Shown in pieces: positions 24,662 to 33,313 of a stretch of 64,000 nt of DNA. Position 1 is the first letter of the stretch. Each line of letters starts with the position of its first letter. Both the position numbers and the translations under genes were made by a program. Below the pieces are notes generated by a model. That model was not told where the DNA came from. It saw nothing but the letters and a program-made list of their open reading frames with translations, and searched no databases. Origin of the DNA: Roseburia sp. (GTDB lineage: Bacteria > Bacillota > Clostridia > Lachnospirales > Lachnospiraceae); NCBI GenBank assembly GCA_023664265.1, contig JAMPFV010000007.1, forward strand, positions 1 to 64,000, written 5' to 3'.

Positions 24662-27418
24662 CTATTTTGCCTCGTACCAGTCCGCGCCGGTGTGCAGGTC
24701 TATCTCCAGCCGGACGTCCAGATTGCACACATTCTGCATCTCATGCGAAAGAATTTGCCGCACCTGCTCCTCTTCATCCTTCAGGGTCTCTATCAAAAGC
24801 TCGTCGTGTATCTGCAAAATCAGCTTGGATTTCAGTCCGTTCTTCTTCAAGGCGTCATAGACGTTCACCATGGCATATTTGATAATGTCCGCCGCCGTTC
24901 CCTGAATCGGAGAGTTCATCGCTATCCGCTCGCCGAAGGAACGCTGCATGAAATTGGAAGCCTTGAGCTCCGGTATCGGCCTGCGCCTGCCGAACATGGT
25001 TATACTATAACCCTTTTGCCTTGCGTCGGCCACCGTCCTATCCAGAAAGCCCTTGATGCCGGGATACGTCTTGAAATACTCGTCGATATACGCCTTTGCC
25101 TCCTTGGGCGAAATACTCAAATCCTGGCTCAGCCCGAAGGAACTGATGCCGTACACAATCCCGAAGTTGACAGCCTTCGCATTCCTGCGCTGTTGGTCCG
25201 TAACCTCCTCAAAGGGCGTATGGAACACCTTCGCAGCGGTAATGCGGTGAATGTCCTCATCCATCCTATAGGCTCCTATCAGCTGCTCGTCGCCGGACAT
25301 ATGCGCCAACACCCTGAGCTCTATCTGCGAATAGTCCGCGTCCATGAAAACGCATCCCTCCCGCGGAATAAACACCTTTCTGATGCGCCGCCCCAGCTCC
25401 ATCCGCATGGGAATGTTCTGGAGATTGGGCTCCGTAGAGCTCAGTCTTCCGGTCGCCGTTATCGTCTGGTTAAAGCTCGTGTGAATCCGGTTGTGCGCGT
25501 CAACATACTCGGCCAGCCCCTCCGCATAGGTTGATTTAAGCTTGGTGAGCCCTCTGTACTCCAGAATATCCTTCACAATGGGATGCTCCGGCGCAAGCTT
25601 TTCAAGCACATCCGCCGCAGTCGAGTACCCTGTCTTTGTCTTTTTCCCTCCCGGGAGCCGGAGCTTCTCAAACAAAATCTCCCCGAGCTGCTTGGGCGAG
25701 TTGATGTTAAACGTCTCTCCCGCCGCCTCATGGATTGCATGTTCAAGCTCGTCAATCCTTCCCGACAACGCCTCCCCGTAAACCTTCAGCTCCTCCGGCT
25801 TCACCAGAATCCCTTCCCGCTCCATATCAAACAGCACATAGGACAGCGGCATCTCCAGCTCTCTGAAAAGCTTGTACATACCGCTCTCCTCCAGAGCACT
25901 CTCGAGAATCGGTTGTACCTTCCACAGCGCGTATACCTCCTTTGCGAGGCAGCGCACACACTCCTCCCTGCGGTCATGCCAGACAGATGCAAAATCCGCC
26001 TTCCCGAAAAGCTCACTCCACGTCTGCAGCGTAATTCCCAAATATTCACTCGCGATATCCGCCATCTCATAATCGCTTTTCAGCGGGTTCAGCAGATACG
26101 CCGCGATTTTACAGTCAAAAAGATTTCGGGTTATCCGGCGCGCGCTGAAGCTCCTGTCCGCCTCGTCCGATACCAGCGCCCCATAGTCGTCCTTTACGTC
26201 AAAGCAGGACAACGCCGCCCCCTCCTCCTGAAGAAGCCGCGCAATATTCTCAGATATGACTTCTCTGGTCAATTCTCCTTGCGCCTCTATCACATACACC
26301 CGATTCTCATCAATTGCCTCCGCACTGCTCAGAACACACGCGAAAACATCCCTTTTTTCCTCCAGCTGCAAAAACATCTGTCCGTCCGCATTCGCGCCGA
26401 AACCGCCGTTCTCCCCGCCGCTGATATTTACAATGCGAAACGCTGCCTGCCTGGACTGCCGTACCGTCTCAAAAATCCGCGCCGCGTCCTCAACGGAGTT
26501 CACAAAGACAAGCTTCAGAGCCTGGTCCGAATCAACGCCCGTATTCTGATTCTCCTGCTCAAATTTACCGAGGAAATTTTTGAAGGACAACTGCTTGAAC
26601 AGCGTGTACGCCTCCGGCGTAAAGAGATTGCCAAGCCTTGCCTCCTCCCGGGAAAAGTCAAGCTCCGCGTTAATCTCAATCGTGGCCAGCGCCTTACTCA
26701 AATCCGCAAGCGCCCGATTCGCCGCAAGGCTTTCCCGAATACTCTTCTTGGAAATCTCATTGAGATGTGCATATATATTGTCAATGGAGCCGTAGGTCGT
26801 CATAAGCTCCGTCGCCGTCTTCTCCCCGACCTTGGGAACCCCGGGGATATTGTCAGCCGTATCCCCCATCAGCGCCTTGAGCTCTATAAACTGCTCCGGC
26901 GTGACCCGGTAGGCCGCAAGGACATCCTTTGCATAATAATCCTCAATCTCCGTCTTGCCGCCCTTGGTCTTGGGAATGCGGATTTTGATATGCTCCGAAG
27001 CGATTTGCAGTAAATCGCGGTCGCCCGACACCAGTGAAACCTCCATTCCGTCCCGCTCGGAGCGCTTCGCAATCGTCCCCATGATATCGTCCGCCTCAAG
27101 GCCGGCTTTCTCCACGATGCTTACGCCCATCGCCCGGAGCACCTCCTTGATAACCGGCACCTGCTCCCGCAGCTCGTCCGGCATCGGCTTGCGCGTGCCC
27201 TTATACTCCTCATAGAGCTTATGACGGAAGGTCGGCGCGCTCACGTCAAACGCAACCGTCAGATATTCCGGCTGCTCCTCCTCCAATATTTTAAACAAAA
27301 TATTCAGAAAGCCATAAATCGCATTCGTGTGCAGCCCCTTTGCGTTGGTAAGCGCAGGAACCCCGTAAAATGCCCTGTTCAATATACTATGGCCGTCAAT
27401 CAACACAATCTTGCTCAT
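24662..27418 (-). CDS. polA: DNA polymerase I
   Basis: 918 aa. An N-terminal 5'-nuclease domain (1-295) begins KIVLIDGHSILNRAFYG and has SGDRDLLQIAS. The middle 3'-5' exonuclease-like domain (about 310-500) lacks the acidic DxE metal motif, so proofreading is probably lost, as in Bacillus PolI. The polymerase domain has motif A DYSQIELRVLAHMSGD, motif B RRNAKAVNFGIVYG and motif C QIHDELLIE. Functions are Okazaki fragment maturation and repair. It is 6 bp after a small zinc-finger membrane gene and 9 bp before coaE. Confidence 0.97.
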   Translation of the reverse strand: MSKIVLIDGHSILNRAFYGVPALTNAKGLHTNAIYGFLNILFKILEEEQPEYLTVAFDVSAPTFRHKLYEEYKGTRKPMPDELREQVPVIKEVLRAMGVSIVEKAGLEADDIMGTIAKRSERDGMEVSLVSGDRDLLQIASEHIKIRIPKTKGGKTEIEDYYAKDVLAAYRVTPEQFIELKALMGDTADNIPGVPKVGEKTATELMTTYGSIDNIYAHLNEISKKSIRESLAANRALADLSKALATIEINAELDFSREEARLGNLFTPEAYTLFKQLSFKNFLGKFEQENQNTGVDSDQALKLVFVNSVEDAARIFETVRQSRQAAFRIVNISGGENGGFGANADGQMFLQLEEKRDVFACVLSSAEAIDENRVYVIEAQGELTREVISENIARLLQEEGAALSCFDVKDDYGALVSDEADRSFSARRITRNLFDCKIAAYLLNPLKSDYEMADIASEYLGITLQTWSELFGKADFASVWHDRREECVRCLAKEVYALWKVQPILESALEESGMYKLFRELEMPLSYVLFDMEREGILVKPEELKVYGEALSGRIDELEHAIHEAAGETFNINSPKQLGEILFEKLRLPGGKKTKTGYSTAADVLEKLAPEHPIVKDILEYRGLTKLKSTYAEGLAEYVDAHNRIHTSFNQTITATGRLSSTEPNLQNIPMRMELGRRIRKVFIPREGCVFMDADYSQIELRVLAHMSGDEQLIGAYRMDEDIHRITAAKVFHTPFEEVTDQQRRNAKAVNFGIVYGISSFGLSQDLSISPKEAKAYIDEYFKTYPGIKGFLDRTVADARQKGYSITMFGRRRPIPELKASNFMQRSFGERIAMNSPIQGTAADIIKYAMVNVYDALKKNGLKSKLILQIHDELLIETLKDEEEQVRQILSHEMQNVCNLDVRLEIDLHTGADWYEAK

Positions 27419-27424
27419 ACGGTC

Positions 27425-27733
27425 CTAAACTCCTCCCAACAAAAATATGCATATCAGCACAAACGCAACCAAAAAAAGACCGGCTTTTAGCTGAGTATGT
27501 ATCCTTTTTCTGTTTATCACACGGTTCAGCCTCTCTTCCAGTTCACTTTCCACATCAATATCATCGGCATTTTCAAGTCTGCTCACGCCCTCAGACAGCA
27601 GATACTCTATCGTCAGCTCCTCCATACAGTCCTTGCAGGAGCGCACATGTTCGACAAAGCTCTTCGCCTCTCCCATATTCAACTCATCCGCAAAAAAGGA
27701 ACGGATGCATCTCTGTGCTTCCTTACAGTCCAT
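27425..27733 (-). CDS. Small zinc-finger (zf-HC2-like) membrane protein, anti-sigma-like
   Basis: 102 aa from the preferred start MDCKEAQR. The motif HVRSCKDCMEEL (HxxxCxxC) matches the zinc-binding anti-sigma domain. A C-terminal membrane helix (LKAGLFLVAFVLICIFLLGGV) would anchor it with the zinc domain in the cytoplasm. Such proteins normally sit next to an ECF sigma factor gene, but none is present here. Instead it is 6 bp upstream of polA. The name is based on motif and topology; a sigma target is not shown. Confidence 0.75.
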   Translation of the reverse strand: MDCKEAQRCIRSFFADELNMGEAKSFVEHVRSCKDCMEELTIEYLLSEGVSRLENADDIDVESELEERLNRVINRKRIHTQLKAGLFLVAFVLICIFLLGGV

Positions 27734-27849
27734 TTTCACCTCTATGCCGCTAAAGTGTAACGGCATCTGTTATTTTCTTATTTATAATACACTATCTTTG
27801 GCAATTTTTAAAGTATTTTGTGCATTTTGTAAAAAAATCGTCGCTCGCG

Positions 27850-27904
27850 GCTCTCCCTCATACAATGACAAAACACGTTTGGCAGTCTCTCCCTCATACA
27901 ACGA
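27850..27904. repeat. Short direct repeat CTCTCCCTCATACAAYGAC
   Basis: Two 19-bp copies differing at one base lie 36 bp apart (about 27850-27868 and 27886-27904) in the gap between two small genes. Their function is unknown. Confidence 0.45.
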
Positions 27905-27914
27905 CAGCGGTATG

Positions 27915-28121
27915 TCAAGACATACCGCTGCCCTCGCTTATTCTCTGTATCAGGCTTTCCATCTCTTCCTTGCTCTTGACCGACTTGCTCTCGGCCAACA
28001 GCTTTTCCTTCTCATACTCCGTAAGCCTTCCGTAATTCGTCAGCGCCTGCTCATCCATGGCCAGCCCCAACGAAAGCCCCAGCGGAAGACTTGCGGATTG
28101 CAATCCATCCGAAAAATCCAT
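27915..28121 (-). CDS. Small conserved-looking protein of unknown function
   Basis: 68 aa from ATG at 28121: MDFSDGLQSASLPLGLSLGLAM then a charged helix YEKEKLLAESKSVKSKEEMESLIQRI. The pattern (hydrophobic LPLG-LGLAM segment followed by an SKEEM helix) resembles small uncharacterised Clostridia proteins. A G-rich ribosome site (GGGGG) is 8 bp upstream. An inverted repeat (AGCGGTATGTC/GACATACCGCT) overlaps the stop codon. No function is assigned. Confidence 0.6.
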   Translation of the reverse strand: MDFSDGLQSASLPLGLSLGLAMDEQALTNYGRLTEYEKEKLLAESKSVKSKEEMESLIQRISEGSGMS

Positions 28122-28348
28122 ACACAATCCCCCGTTTTTATTTCATAACAAACTCTTTGTTACAAAACTATTCTTTCCACGGGGCGAAATTTTATGTATT
28201 TCAACATTTTGCCACATTTTTCATTTTGTTGTTTCCGTATCAGCTGCTTATTCTATCCGGCAGCATTTGATAATGTTTCTGACTGATTTCTCCACAATTC
28301 CCATCTGTTTTCACAAAATGCAAATATTACAGACAGATGCAGCAACGT

Positions 28349-28387
28349 AAAACGGCTCAACCCGGTATTTACAAGGGGTTGAGCCGC
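28349..28387 (-). terminator. Terminator after tRNA-Leu
   Basis: CGGCTCAACCC and GGGTTGAGCCG form an 11-bp stem about 12 bp past the tRNA 3' end, followed by TTTT on the minus strand. It is a typical intrinsic terminator for a single tRNA gene. Confidence 0.8.
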
Positions 28388-28398
28388 CTAAAAAACAG

Positions 28399-28481
28399 TG
28401 CCGGTGGCCGGACTTGAACCGGCACGAGGTTGCCCCCGGCAGATTTTGAGTCTGCTGCGTCTGCCATTCCGCCACACCGGC
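28399..28481 (-). tRNA. tRNA-Leu (anticodon CAA)
   Basis: An 83-nt cloverleaf. The acceptor GCCGGTG pairs with CACCGGC, the anticodon stem GCAGA/TCTGC encloses loop CTCAAAA with anticodon CAA reading UUG, and a long variable arm (class II) is followed by the GGTTCAAGTCC T-arm. The 3' CCA is not encoded. A consensus promoter is upstream and a terminator downstream. Confidence 0.95.
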
Positions 28482-28525
28482 ATTTGAAACACACAGGTTT
28501 CAATATGCTTACCGCAACAAAAATT

Positions 28526-28554
28526 ATTATATCACAAGCTTCATCAGATGGCAA
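28526..28554 (-). promoter_or_regulatory. Promoter of tRNA-Leu
   Basis: On the minus strand TTGCCA, 17 bp and TATAAT, 45 bp before the tRNA 5' end. Its -35 box overlaps a repeat-rich hairpin region (28545-28606). Confidence 0.75.
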
Positions 28555-28606
28555 GAACTTTTTCAAAACTTCTTGCCACCAGCTTCTTGCCACCGGTCGC
28601 CATCTG
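28545..28606. repeat. Nested inverted repeat with duplicated GGTGGCAAGAAG, after the GH43 gene
   Basis: Outer arms CAGATGGC/GCCATCTG enclose an inner stem GCAAGAA/TTCTTGC and a direct repeat of TTCTTGCCACC. On the minus strand the inner hairpin lies 3' of the GH43 gene and could end its transcript just before the tRNA promoter. Confidence 0.5.
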
Positions 28607-28650
28607 ACGAAACTTTTCAAAGCGCTTCCGGATTCTCCGCGTGACCGGGC

Positions 28651-30276
28651 TTATACAAAGCGGAAGTATTCAAACCGCGCCTGTCCCGCAGTCCCCGCAT
28701 TCTCATGGTAAGCGAACAGTCCGTTCTTTACGCCGACCCAGCGCCCCGCCTTCGCGGGATAAACGGATGCCTCCTCGTAGCTTTCTCCGTCAAGGCTGTA
28801 GCTGAAACGGATTTCTTCCGCGGGAATCGGGAAGGTATACGGCCCGTCGGAATTGAATTTTGTCGATGGCACCCGCTCAACCTGATTGCGGAAATAAATC
28901 GTCTGCGTATCAAGAGGGATTTCCCGAATCACAGTCTCTGTATCCGTCGCGCTCGCCCGCTCCTTATCAAACTTCTGTTCGCCGCCGATTGTCTTGATGA
29001 CAAACGCATCGCTTCTCTTCTCCACAGCCACCGCGCCAAAGGTCACGCCCATGCTCACCATTCCCGCAGTATCGCCGCACTGCATATCGGAGAGCAGCAG
29101 CTTCGTCTCCGCGCAGAACTCCGGCATACACCATTTCTGCAATAAAAGATTCGGCACGTTGGAGAGGGAATCCGCCGTCCGTTCAACCGCGCGCAGCGCA
29201 AGTCCGCCCGCTCCCAACATATACCAGTCCTTATCGGAGTTGGCATTCCACTGCCATTGTAAGCCCAACGGCTCTCCACAAAACGCATCTGACGCGGCAG
29301 GGCTTACGCGGTCGTAAACGCCGCCCACATCGGGCTTCCTGTATGTACGGACAGGCTTTCCGGCCACCTCGCCGGCCGCAAGCTCCTCCTGCGAGATTTC
29401 ACCGATGACAGGCCAGTCGTCCACCCAGCGCATCGGCTGTAAATGCACGATTCTGCCCGCCGCATACACATCCTGAAAGTGGACAAACCAGTCCTCACCC
29501 GTCGGCGTATCCACCCACGCGCCCTGATGCGGCCCGTTGACCTCCGTATCCTTCTGCAGCAGGACGTTCCGGTACTCGTAAGGCCCCCATATCTCCCTGC
29601 TTCTCAGAACCGTCTGCCAACCCTGCTTTACGCCGCCCGCGGGCGCAAAAATATAATAATAACCATTTCTCTTATAGAGCTTTGGCCCCTCTATGGTCTC
29701 CTGCCCGTTGACATTTCCGTCAAAGATATGCTTTCCCTCATCCATCATGTGCAGACAGTCCGGCGTTATCTCGCAGAGATTCAGAACACTCTTGAACCCG
29801 ATACGGCTCTTGGCAAATCCGGATACCATGTAGGCCCGCCCGTCGTCGTCCCAGAACGGGCAGGGATCTATCCATCCCTTTCCGGAGAACAGGCAGGTCG
29901 GCTCCTCCCACTTCCCCCAAGGATCCTTGGTCTTTACCACATAGATTCCCTCGTCCGGCATCGGGAAAAAGATGATAAACGTACCTTCGTGATACCGAAT
30001 CGCCGGCGCCCACACGCCGCAGCCGTGCAGGGGCGCCCTGTACTGCTCTCCCGGCACCTTGTCCACCGCATAGCTTATTACCTTCCAATTCACCAAATCC
30101 TTGGAATGGAGCACCGGAAGTCCCGGTGCGTTGCAGAAGCTTGAGGCCGTCATAAAGTAATCCTCGCCGACCCTGCACACATCCGGATCCGAATAATCCG
30201 TGTACAATATCGGATTGGTGTAAGTCCCGTCCCCGTTATCCGCATTCCATGTTTTATTTTCCGTTATCATCGCCAT
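28651..30276 (-). CDS. Glycoside hydrolase family 43 protein (beta-xylosidase/arabinosidase-like)
   Basis: 541 aa from MAMITENKT. The five-bladed propeller catalytic domain starts with NPILYTDYSDPDVCRVGEDY, where the Asp in YSDPDV is the general base. DPCPFWDDDGRAYMV carries the pKa-modulating Asp, and IEGPKLYKRNGYYYIF the catalytic Glu. The C-terminal 200 residues form a beta-sandwich, as in xylosidase-type GH43. No signal peptide, so it acts on imported oligosaccharides from plant cell wall. The start has a G-rich ribosome site (GGAGGG/GGCGGG). It sits alone between the purine genes and tRNA-Leu with no transporter nearby. Confidence 0.92.
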   Translation of the reverse strand: MAMITENKTWNADNGDGTYTNPILYTDYSDPDVCRVGEDYFMTASSFCNAPGLPVLHSKDLVNWKVISYAVDKVPGEQYRAPLHGCGVWAPAIRYHEGTFIIFFPMPDEGIYVVKTKDPWGKWEEPTCLFSGKGWIDPCPFWDDDGRAYMVSGFAKSRIGFKSVLNLCEITPDCLHMMDEGKHIFDGNVNGQETIEGPKLYKRNGYYYIFAPAGGVKQGWQTVLRSREIWGPYEYRNVLLQKDTEVNGPHQGAWVDTPTGEDWFVHFQDVYAAGRIVHLQPMRWVDDWPVIGEISQEELAAGEVAGKPVRTYRKPDVGGVYDRVSPAASDAFCGEPLGLQWQWNANSDKDWYMLGAGGLALRAVERTADSLSNVPNLLLQKWCMPEFCAETKLLLSDMQCGDTAGMVSMGVTFGAVAVEKRSDAFVIKTIGGEQKFDKERASATDTETVIREIPLDTQTIYFRNQVERVPSTKFNSDGPYTFPIPAEEIRFSYSLDGESYEEASVYPAKAGRWVGVKNGLFAYHENAGTAGQARFEYFRFV

Positions 30277-30325
30277 ATCCCGCCTTTCCCTCCGAAAATT
30301 TGTCTCCAACAGCCCAACAAGACCT

Positions 30326-31513
30326 TTAATGATGGAACAGTCTGATACCCGTAAAGCACATCGCCATATTGTACCGATTGCAGGTCTCGATCACGTTATC
30401 ATCCCGAATCGAGCCGCCGGGCTGCGCGATATAGTTCACGCCGCTCTTGTGCGCCCGCTCAATATTATCGCCGAACGGGAAGAAAGCGTCCGAGCCAAGG
30501 GCAACCTCCGTCATCTTGTCAAGCCATGCCCGTTTTTCCTCCCTTGTAAGCGCCTCCGGCTTCTCGGTGAAGAAGTTCTCCCATGTCCCATCGACCAGCA
30601 CATCCATATAATCATCGCTCATATAGACGTCAATCGTGTTATCCCTGTCCGCGCGGCCGATATTCGCCTTGAAGGGAAGATTTAAAACCTTCGGATTCTG
30701 GCGCAGGAACCAGTTATCCGCCTTGTTTCCCGCAAGCCGCGTACAGTGGATGCGCGACTGCTGTCCCGCACCGATTCCGATAGCCTGTCCGCCCTTTGCA
30801 TAGCACACGGAATTGGACTGCGTGTATTTCAGCGTAATCATCGCAATCGCGAGATCCATCTTCGCCTGCTCCGGAATCTCCTTATTCTCCGTGACGACAT
30901 TCGCAAAGAGCGCGTCGTCGATAACAAGCTCATTGCGCCCCTGCTCAAAGGTAATGCCGTAGACATCCTTATACTCCACCGCCGCGGGGACATACTCCGG
31001 ATCCATTTGAATTACCGCGTAGCCGCCCTTTTTCTTTGCCTTTAGGATTTCCAGCGCCTCCGGATCATACCCGGGCGCGATAATGCCGTCCGAGACCTCC
31101 CGCTTGATCATCTTGGCGGTAGACACGTCGCACACATCCGACAGGGAGATAAAATCGCCGAAGGAGGACATCCTGTCTGCGCCTCTCGCTCTCGCGTACG
31201 CGCACGCAAGCGGCGAAAGCCCGTCCATATCGTCCACCCAGTAAATCTTGCGCTCCACCTCGCTCAACGGCAGTCCCACCGCCGCCCCCGCCGGCGATAC
31301 ATGCTTGAAGGACGCTGCCGCCGGAAGTCCCGTCGCCGCCTTCAGCTCCTTTACAAGCTGCCAGCCGTTCAGCGCATCCAGAAAGTTGATATATCCCGGC
31401 TTTCCGTTCAGCACCTCTATCGGAAGCTCGCCGGAATGGTTCTCCTCCTTCATAAAAATCCTCGACGGCTTCTGATTCGGATTACATCCGTATTTTAATT
31501 CCAATTCCTTCAT
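30326..31513 (-). CDS. purH: Phosphoribosylaminoimidazolecarboxamide (AICAR) formyltransferase, stand-alone
   Basis: 395 aa, corresponding to the C-terminal transformylase half of PurH; the N-terminal IMP cyclohydrolase (MGS-like) domain is absent. Conserved blocks are [26 protein letters not shown] (the KHxxPxG motif), [24 protein letters not shown] and the end [22 protein letters not shown]. It formylates AICAR to FAICAR in purine synthesis. The missing ring-closing step is supplied by the PurO-like protein encoded 18 bp upstream. The naming as purH reflects the domain, not the full bifunctional enzyme. Confidence 0.93.
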   Translation of the reverse strand: MKELELKYGCNPNQKPSRIFMKEENHSGELPIEVLNGKPGYINFLDALNGWQLVKELKAATGLPAAASFKHVSPAGAAVGLPLSEVERKIYWVDDMDGLSPLACAYARARGADRMSSFGDFISLSDVCDVSTAKMIKREVSDGIIAPGYDPEALEILKAKKKGGYAVIQMDPEYVPAAVEYKDVYGITFEQGRNELVIDDALFANVVTENKEIPEQAKMDLAIAMITLKYTQSNSVCYAKGGQAIGIGAGQQSRIHCTRLAGNKADNWFLRQNPKVLNLPFKANIGRADRDNTIDVYMSDDYMDVLVDGTWENFFTEKPEALTREEKRAWLDKMTEVALGSDAFFPFGDNIERAHKSGVNYIAQPGGSIRDDNVIETCNRYNMAMCFTGIRLFHH

Positions 31514-31531
31514 CGTCTGTTCTGCCCCTCT

Positions 31532-32245
31532 CTACTTGTTTTTATTGAAAAGCTTTGTCTCATAAGCTCCGGTCGCAATGTCAATAAATCTTATGAACAG
31601 CGACACCTTATTGTCCTCATTCAGATTCGTCCACACAAGGCTTGCGAAGTCCTCCATATCATTCGGGATCCCGACCGGCTTCGGCTCACCCTCAAAGCTT
31701 GGAAGCGGGTCGCCGTCCCCGATATAGGTATGTATGAAATGCCCCTCGCCCGCCACGGGATGATTGTACGCAAAGGTAAAGCGGTTGCACGCGTCCGGAT
31801 TCCCATTATTGCTCTTCAGAATCGACATCGCATAGTTAAAGCCGCCGTTCTCAATGTGCAGTATCCCCGATATTCTGGGCGTATAGTTCGGCGCGTCCGG
31901 CTCAAACTCCCTCGTCCTGAGCGCCTGTTCAAAGGTCATCTGCTGATCCATCAGCTCGTATATGGTATCCGTCTGGTCGCCGTTTGTCACAATTGTTTTG
32001 TTCCCCAACACGCGCACCGGCGCGTAAATGACCAGACTGGGGTCGCTGAGCTTCGCGGGGTCAAAGGCCTGTGTGCGGATGCCCTCGCCGTCCTCGACAA
32101 ACACCCGATTCCTGCTGTTCACGCTTCTGCCCATAATAAAATAGGCAATCGCCGCGTGTTTCCCATCCGGCGTCCTGCCGATAACAATCCCCCTGCCCGG
32201 GTACGCGTTCTCTCTCAGCTCCTGCTCCAATGACAACATTTTCAT
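31532..32245 (-). CDS. purO: IMP cyclohydrolase, PurO-like
   Basis: 237 aa of the archaeal-type IMP cyclohydrolase family, catalysing FAICAR to IMP plus water. Seen blocks are ENAYPGRGIVIGRTPDGKH, YFIMGRSVNSRNRVF, YTPRISGILHIENGG and TFAYNHPVAGEGHFIHTYIGDG. It replaces the missing cyclohydrolase domain of the downstream formyltransferase, with which it forms an operon. GGAGG is 6 bp before the ATG. A promoter and an operator-like palindrome lie upstream (32271-32287, 32339-32367). This arrangement is known in several Lachnospiraceae. Confidence 0.9.
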   Translation of the reverse strand: MKMLSLEQELRENAYPGRGIVIGRTPDGKHAAIAYFIMGRSVNSRNRVFVEDGEGIRTQAFDPAKLSDPSLVIYAPVRVLGNKTIVTNGDQTDTIYELMDQQMTFEQALRTREFEPDAPNYTPRISGILHIENGGFNYAMSILKSNNGNPDACNRFTFAYNHPVAGEGHFIHTYIGDGDPLPSFEGEPKPVGIPNDMEDFASLVWTNLNEDNKVSLFIRFIDIATGAYETKLFNKNK

Positions 32246-32270
32246 CTCTTACCTCCATATGGTATTCTAC

Positions 32271-32287
32271 CACGGTATTTTACCGTG
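32271..32287. promoter_or_regulatory. Operator-like palindrome in the purO leader
   Basis: CACGGTA-TTT-TACCGTG is a perfect 7-bp inverted repeat, 26 bp before the purO start and downstream of its promoter. This is a roadblock-type position for a repressor. The regulator is unknown. Confidence 0.5.
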
Positions 32288-32338
32288 TCCAACTCATCTG
32301 CGCTTTCTTTTCCGCGGCCATACTGATTTTACAATATC

Positions 32339-32367
32339 AGTATAGCAAAATACCCGTATCGTGTAAA
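32339..32367 (-). promoter_or_regulatory. Promoter of purO-purH
   Basis: On the minus strand TTTACA, a 17-bp spacer and TATACT. A TACTGAT/ATCAGTA inverted repeat (32320-32342) overlaps the -10 region and the start site. Confidence 0.65.
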
Positions 32368-32403
32368 GTCCATCCGCGCGCCAAACGCGGCAATCACAGG
32401 TTG

Positions 32404-33207
32404 TCAATGTAACGCTTTCTCATCCGGCCTCTGTTCAAACTCCACCATATACTTGCGAAACCGCAGAGGAAGCATACTCATCTGAAGCTTCGGATTCGTC
32501 CTCGCCTCAATCGCAATGCTCTCGCAGAATCGCGTAAACAGCGCACTGTACTCCGCCTCCGCCTTGGAAAAGACCAGCGCCTCCTCATCAAAGTCCGCGC
32601 CGCTTGCCAGATACCACTGCTTATACTGCGGGTGCAGCCCGAACACGCCGCTCAGCTCATCATAAATCACAAAATTGTCCGCGGGCAGCCTGTCCGCAAA
32701 ATGCGGCATCAGAAAGGGAAGAATGCGATCCCTTGCCCCTATCTTAGCATATAATATCCCGCTTTCCAGCTCCGCAAAGCGCAAAAACTGCCGGTAATGG
32801 TTCAGCTCATTCCCCGCGCCCCGCTGGCATGCAAAGGCCTTCTGCACCGCCGGCTCCCGCAGCCGCGAAAACACATTGCGGTCGTGATGCCTTAACCCGA
32901 TTACAATGGTATGATAGACCGCGTCCGCCTTCTCCTCGTCATGGGAGGTCATGGCAAGACACAAATCATAAAATACCGCCTCTCCCAGCTCCCGCTTTAT
33001 GGTGGCGCTGACCTTCCGCGCCTTCTCCGCGTCCGTCTGTATCTCTGTATAGCACGTAAACAGCCGCCCGATCTCCGGCGCCTTCACCGCAAGGTGCATC
33101 CTGTCATGGCTGTCAACGCCGTTGTCCTTCTTATACTGATAGGCCTCGTAAATTCCCGTGAGAATGCCGTCAATGCTGTCCTCACAAATCAGAACATGCT
33201 CCTCCAT
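32404..33207 (-). CDS. DUF4130 protein, TIGR03915-type putative DNA repair protein
   Basis: 267 aa from MEEHVLICEDSIDGIL. The family pairs with a radical SAM protein and is annotated as a putative DNA metabolism or SAM-dependent DNA glycosylase-like protein. Features are VFSRLREPAVQKAFACQRGAGNELNHYRQFLRF (a conserved basic/aromatic block near residue 115) and the C-terminal LPLRFRKYMVEFEQRP. The start at 33207 has a GAGAGG ribosome site. It follows the radical SAM gene by about 106 bp with a 13-bp stem-loop between, and is probably in the same damage-inducible operon. Confidence 0.85.
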   Translation of the reverse strand: MEEHVLICEDSIDGILTGIYEAYQYKKDNGVDSHDRMHLAVKAPEIGRLFTCYTEIQTDAEKARKVSATIKRELGEAVFYDLCLAMTSHDEEKADAVYHTIVIGLRHHDRNVFSRLREPAVQKAFACQRGAGNELNHYRQFLRFAELESGILYAKIGARDRILPFLMPHFADRLPADNFVIYDELSGVFGLHPQYKQWYLASGADFDEEALVFSKAEAEYSALFTRFCESIAIEARTNPKLQMSMLPLRFRKYMVEFEQRPDEKALH

Positions 33208-33259
33208 CTGCGCCTCTCTTCCCCCACTGCATATCACTCCCTGTCCCTCGTATGCGCTT

Positions 33260-33309
33260 CACGGAGGTCAACACCCCCGCTGCAGGCAACGGAGTTGTTG
33301 ACCTCCGTG
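33260..33309. other. Perfect 13-bp inverted repeat between the two DNA-repair genes
   Basis: CACGGAGGTCAAC and GTTGACCTCCGTG enclose a 24-nt loop just after the radical SAM stop codon. No T run follows on the minus strand, so it may set the mRNA ratio of the two cistrons or be a protein site. Confidence 0.55.
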
Positions 33310-33313
33310 GGAA

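Noticed and set aside
23867..25534. 555-codon plus-strand frame over coaE and polA
   Set aside because: Spans two conserved minus-strand genes and their junction; no domain recognisable.
27905..27930. Inverted repeat AGCGGTATGTC/GACATACCGCT as intrinsic terminator
   Set aside because: The stem is perfect but overlaps the stop codon of the small gene and lacks a T run; kept only as a note in that gene's entry.
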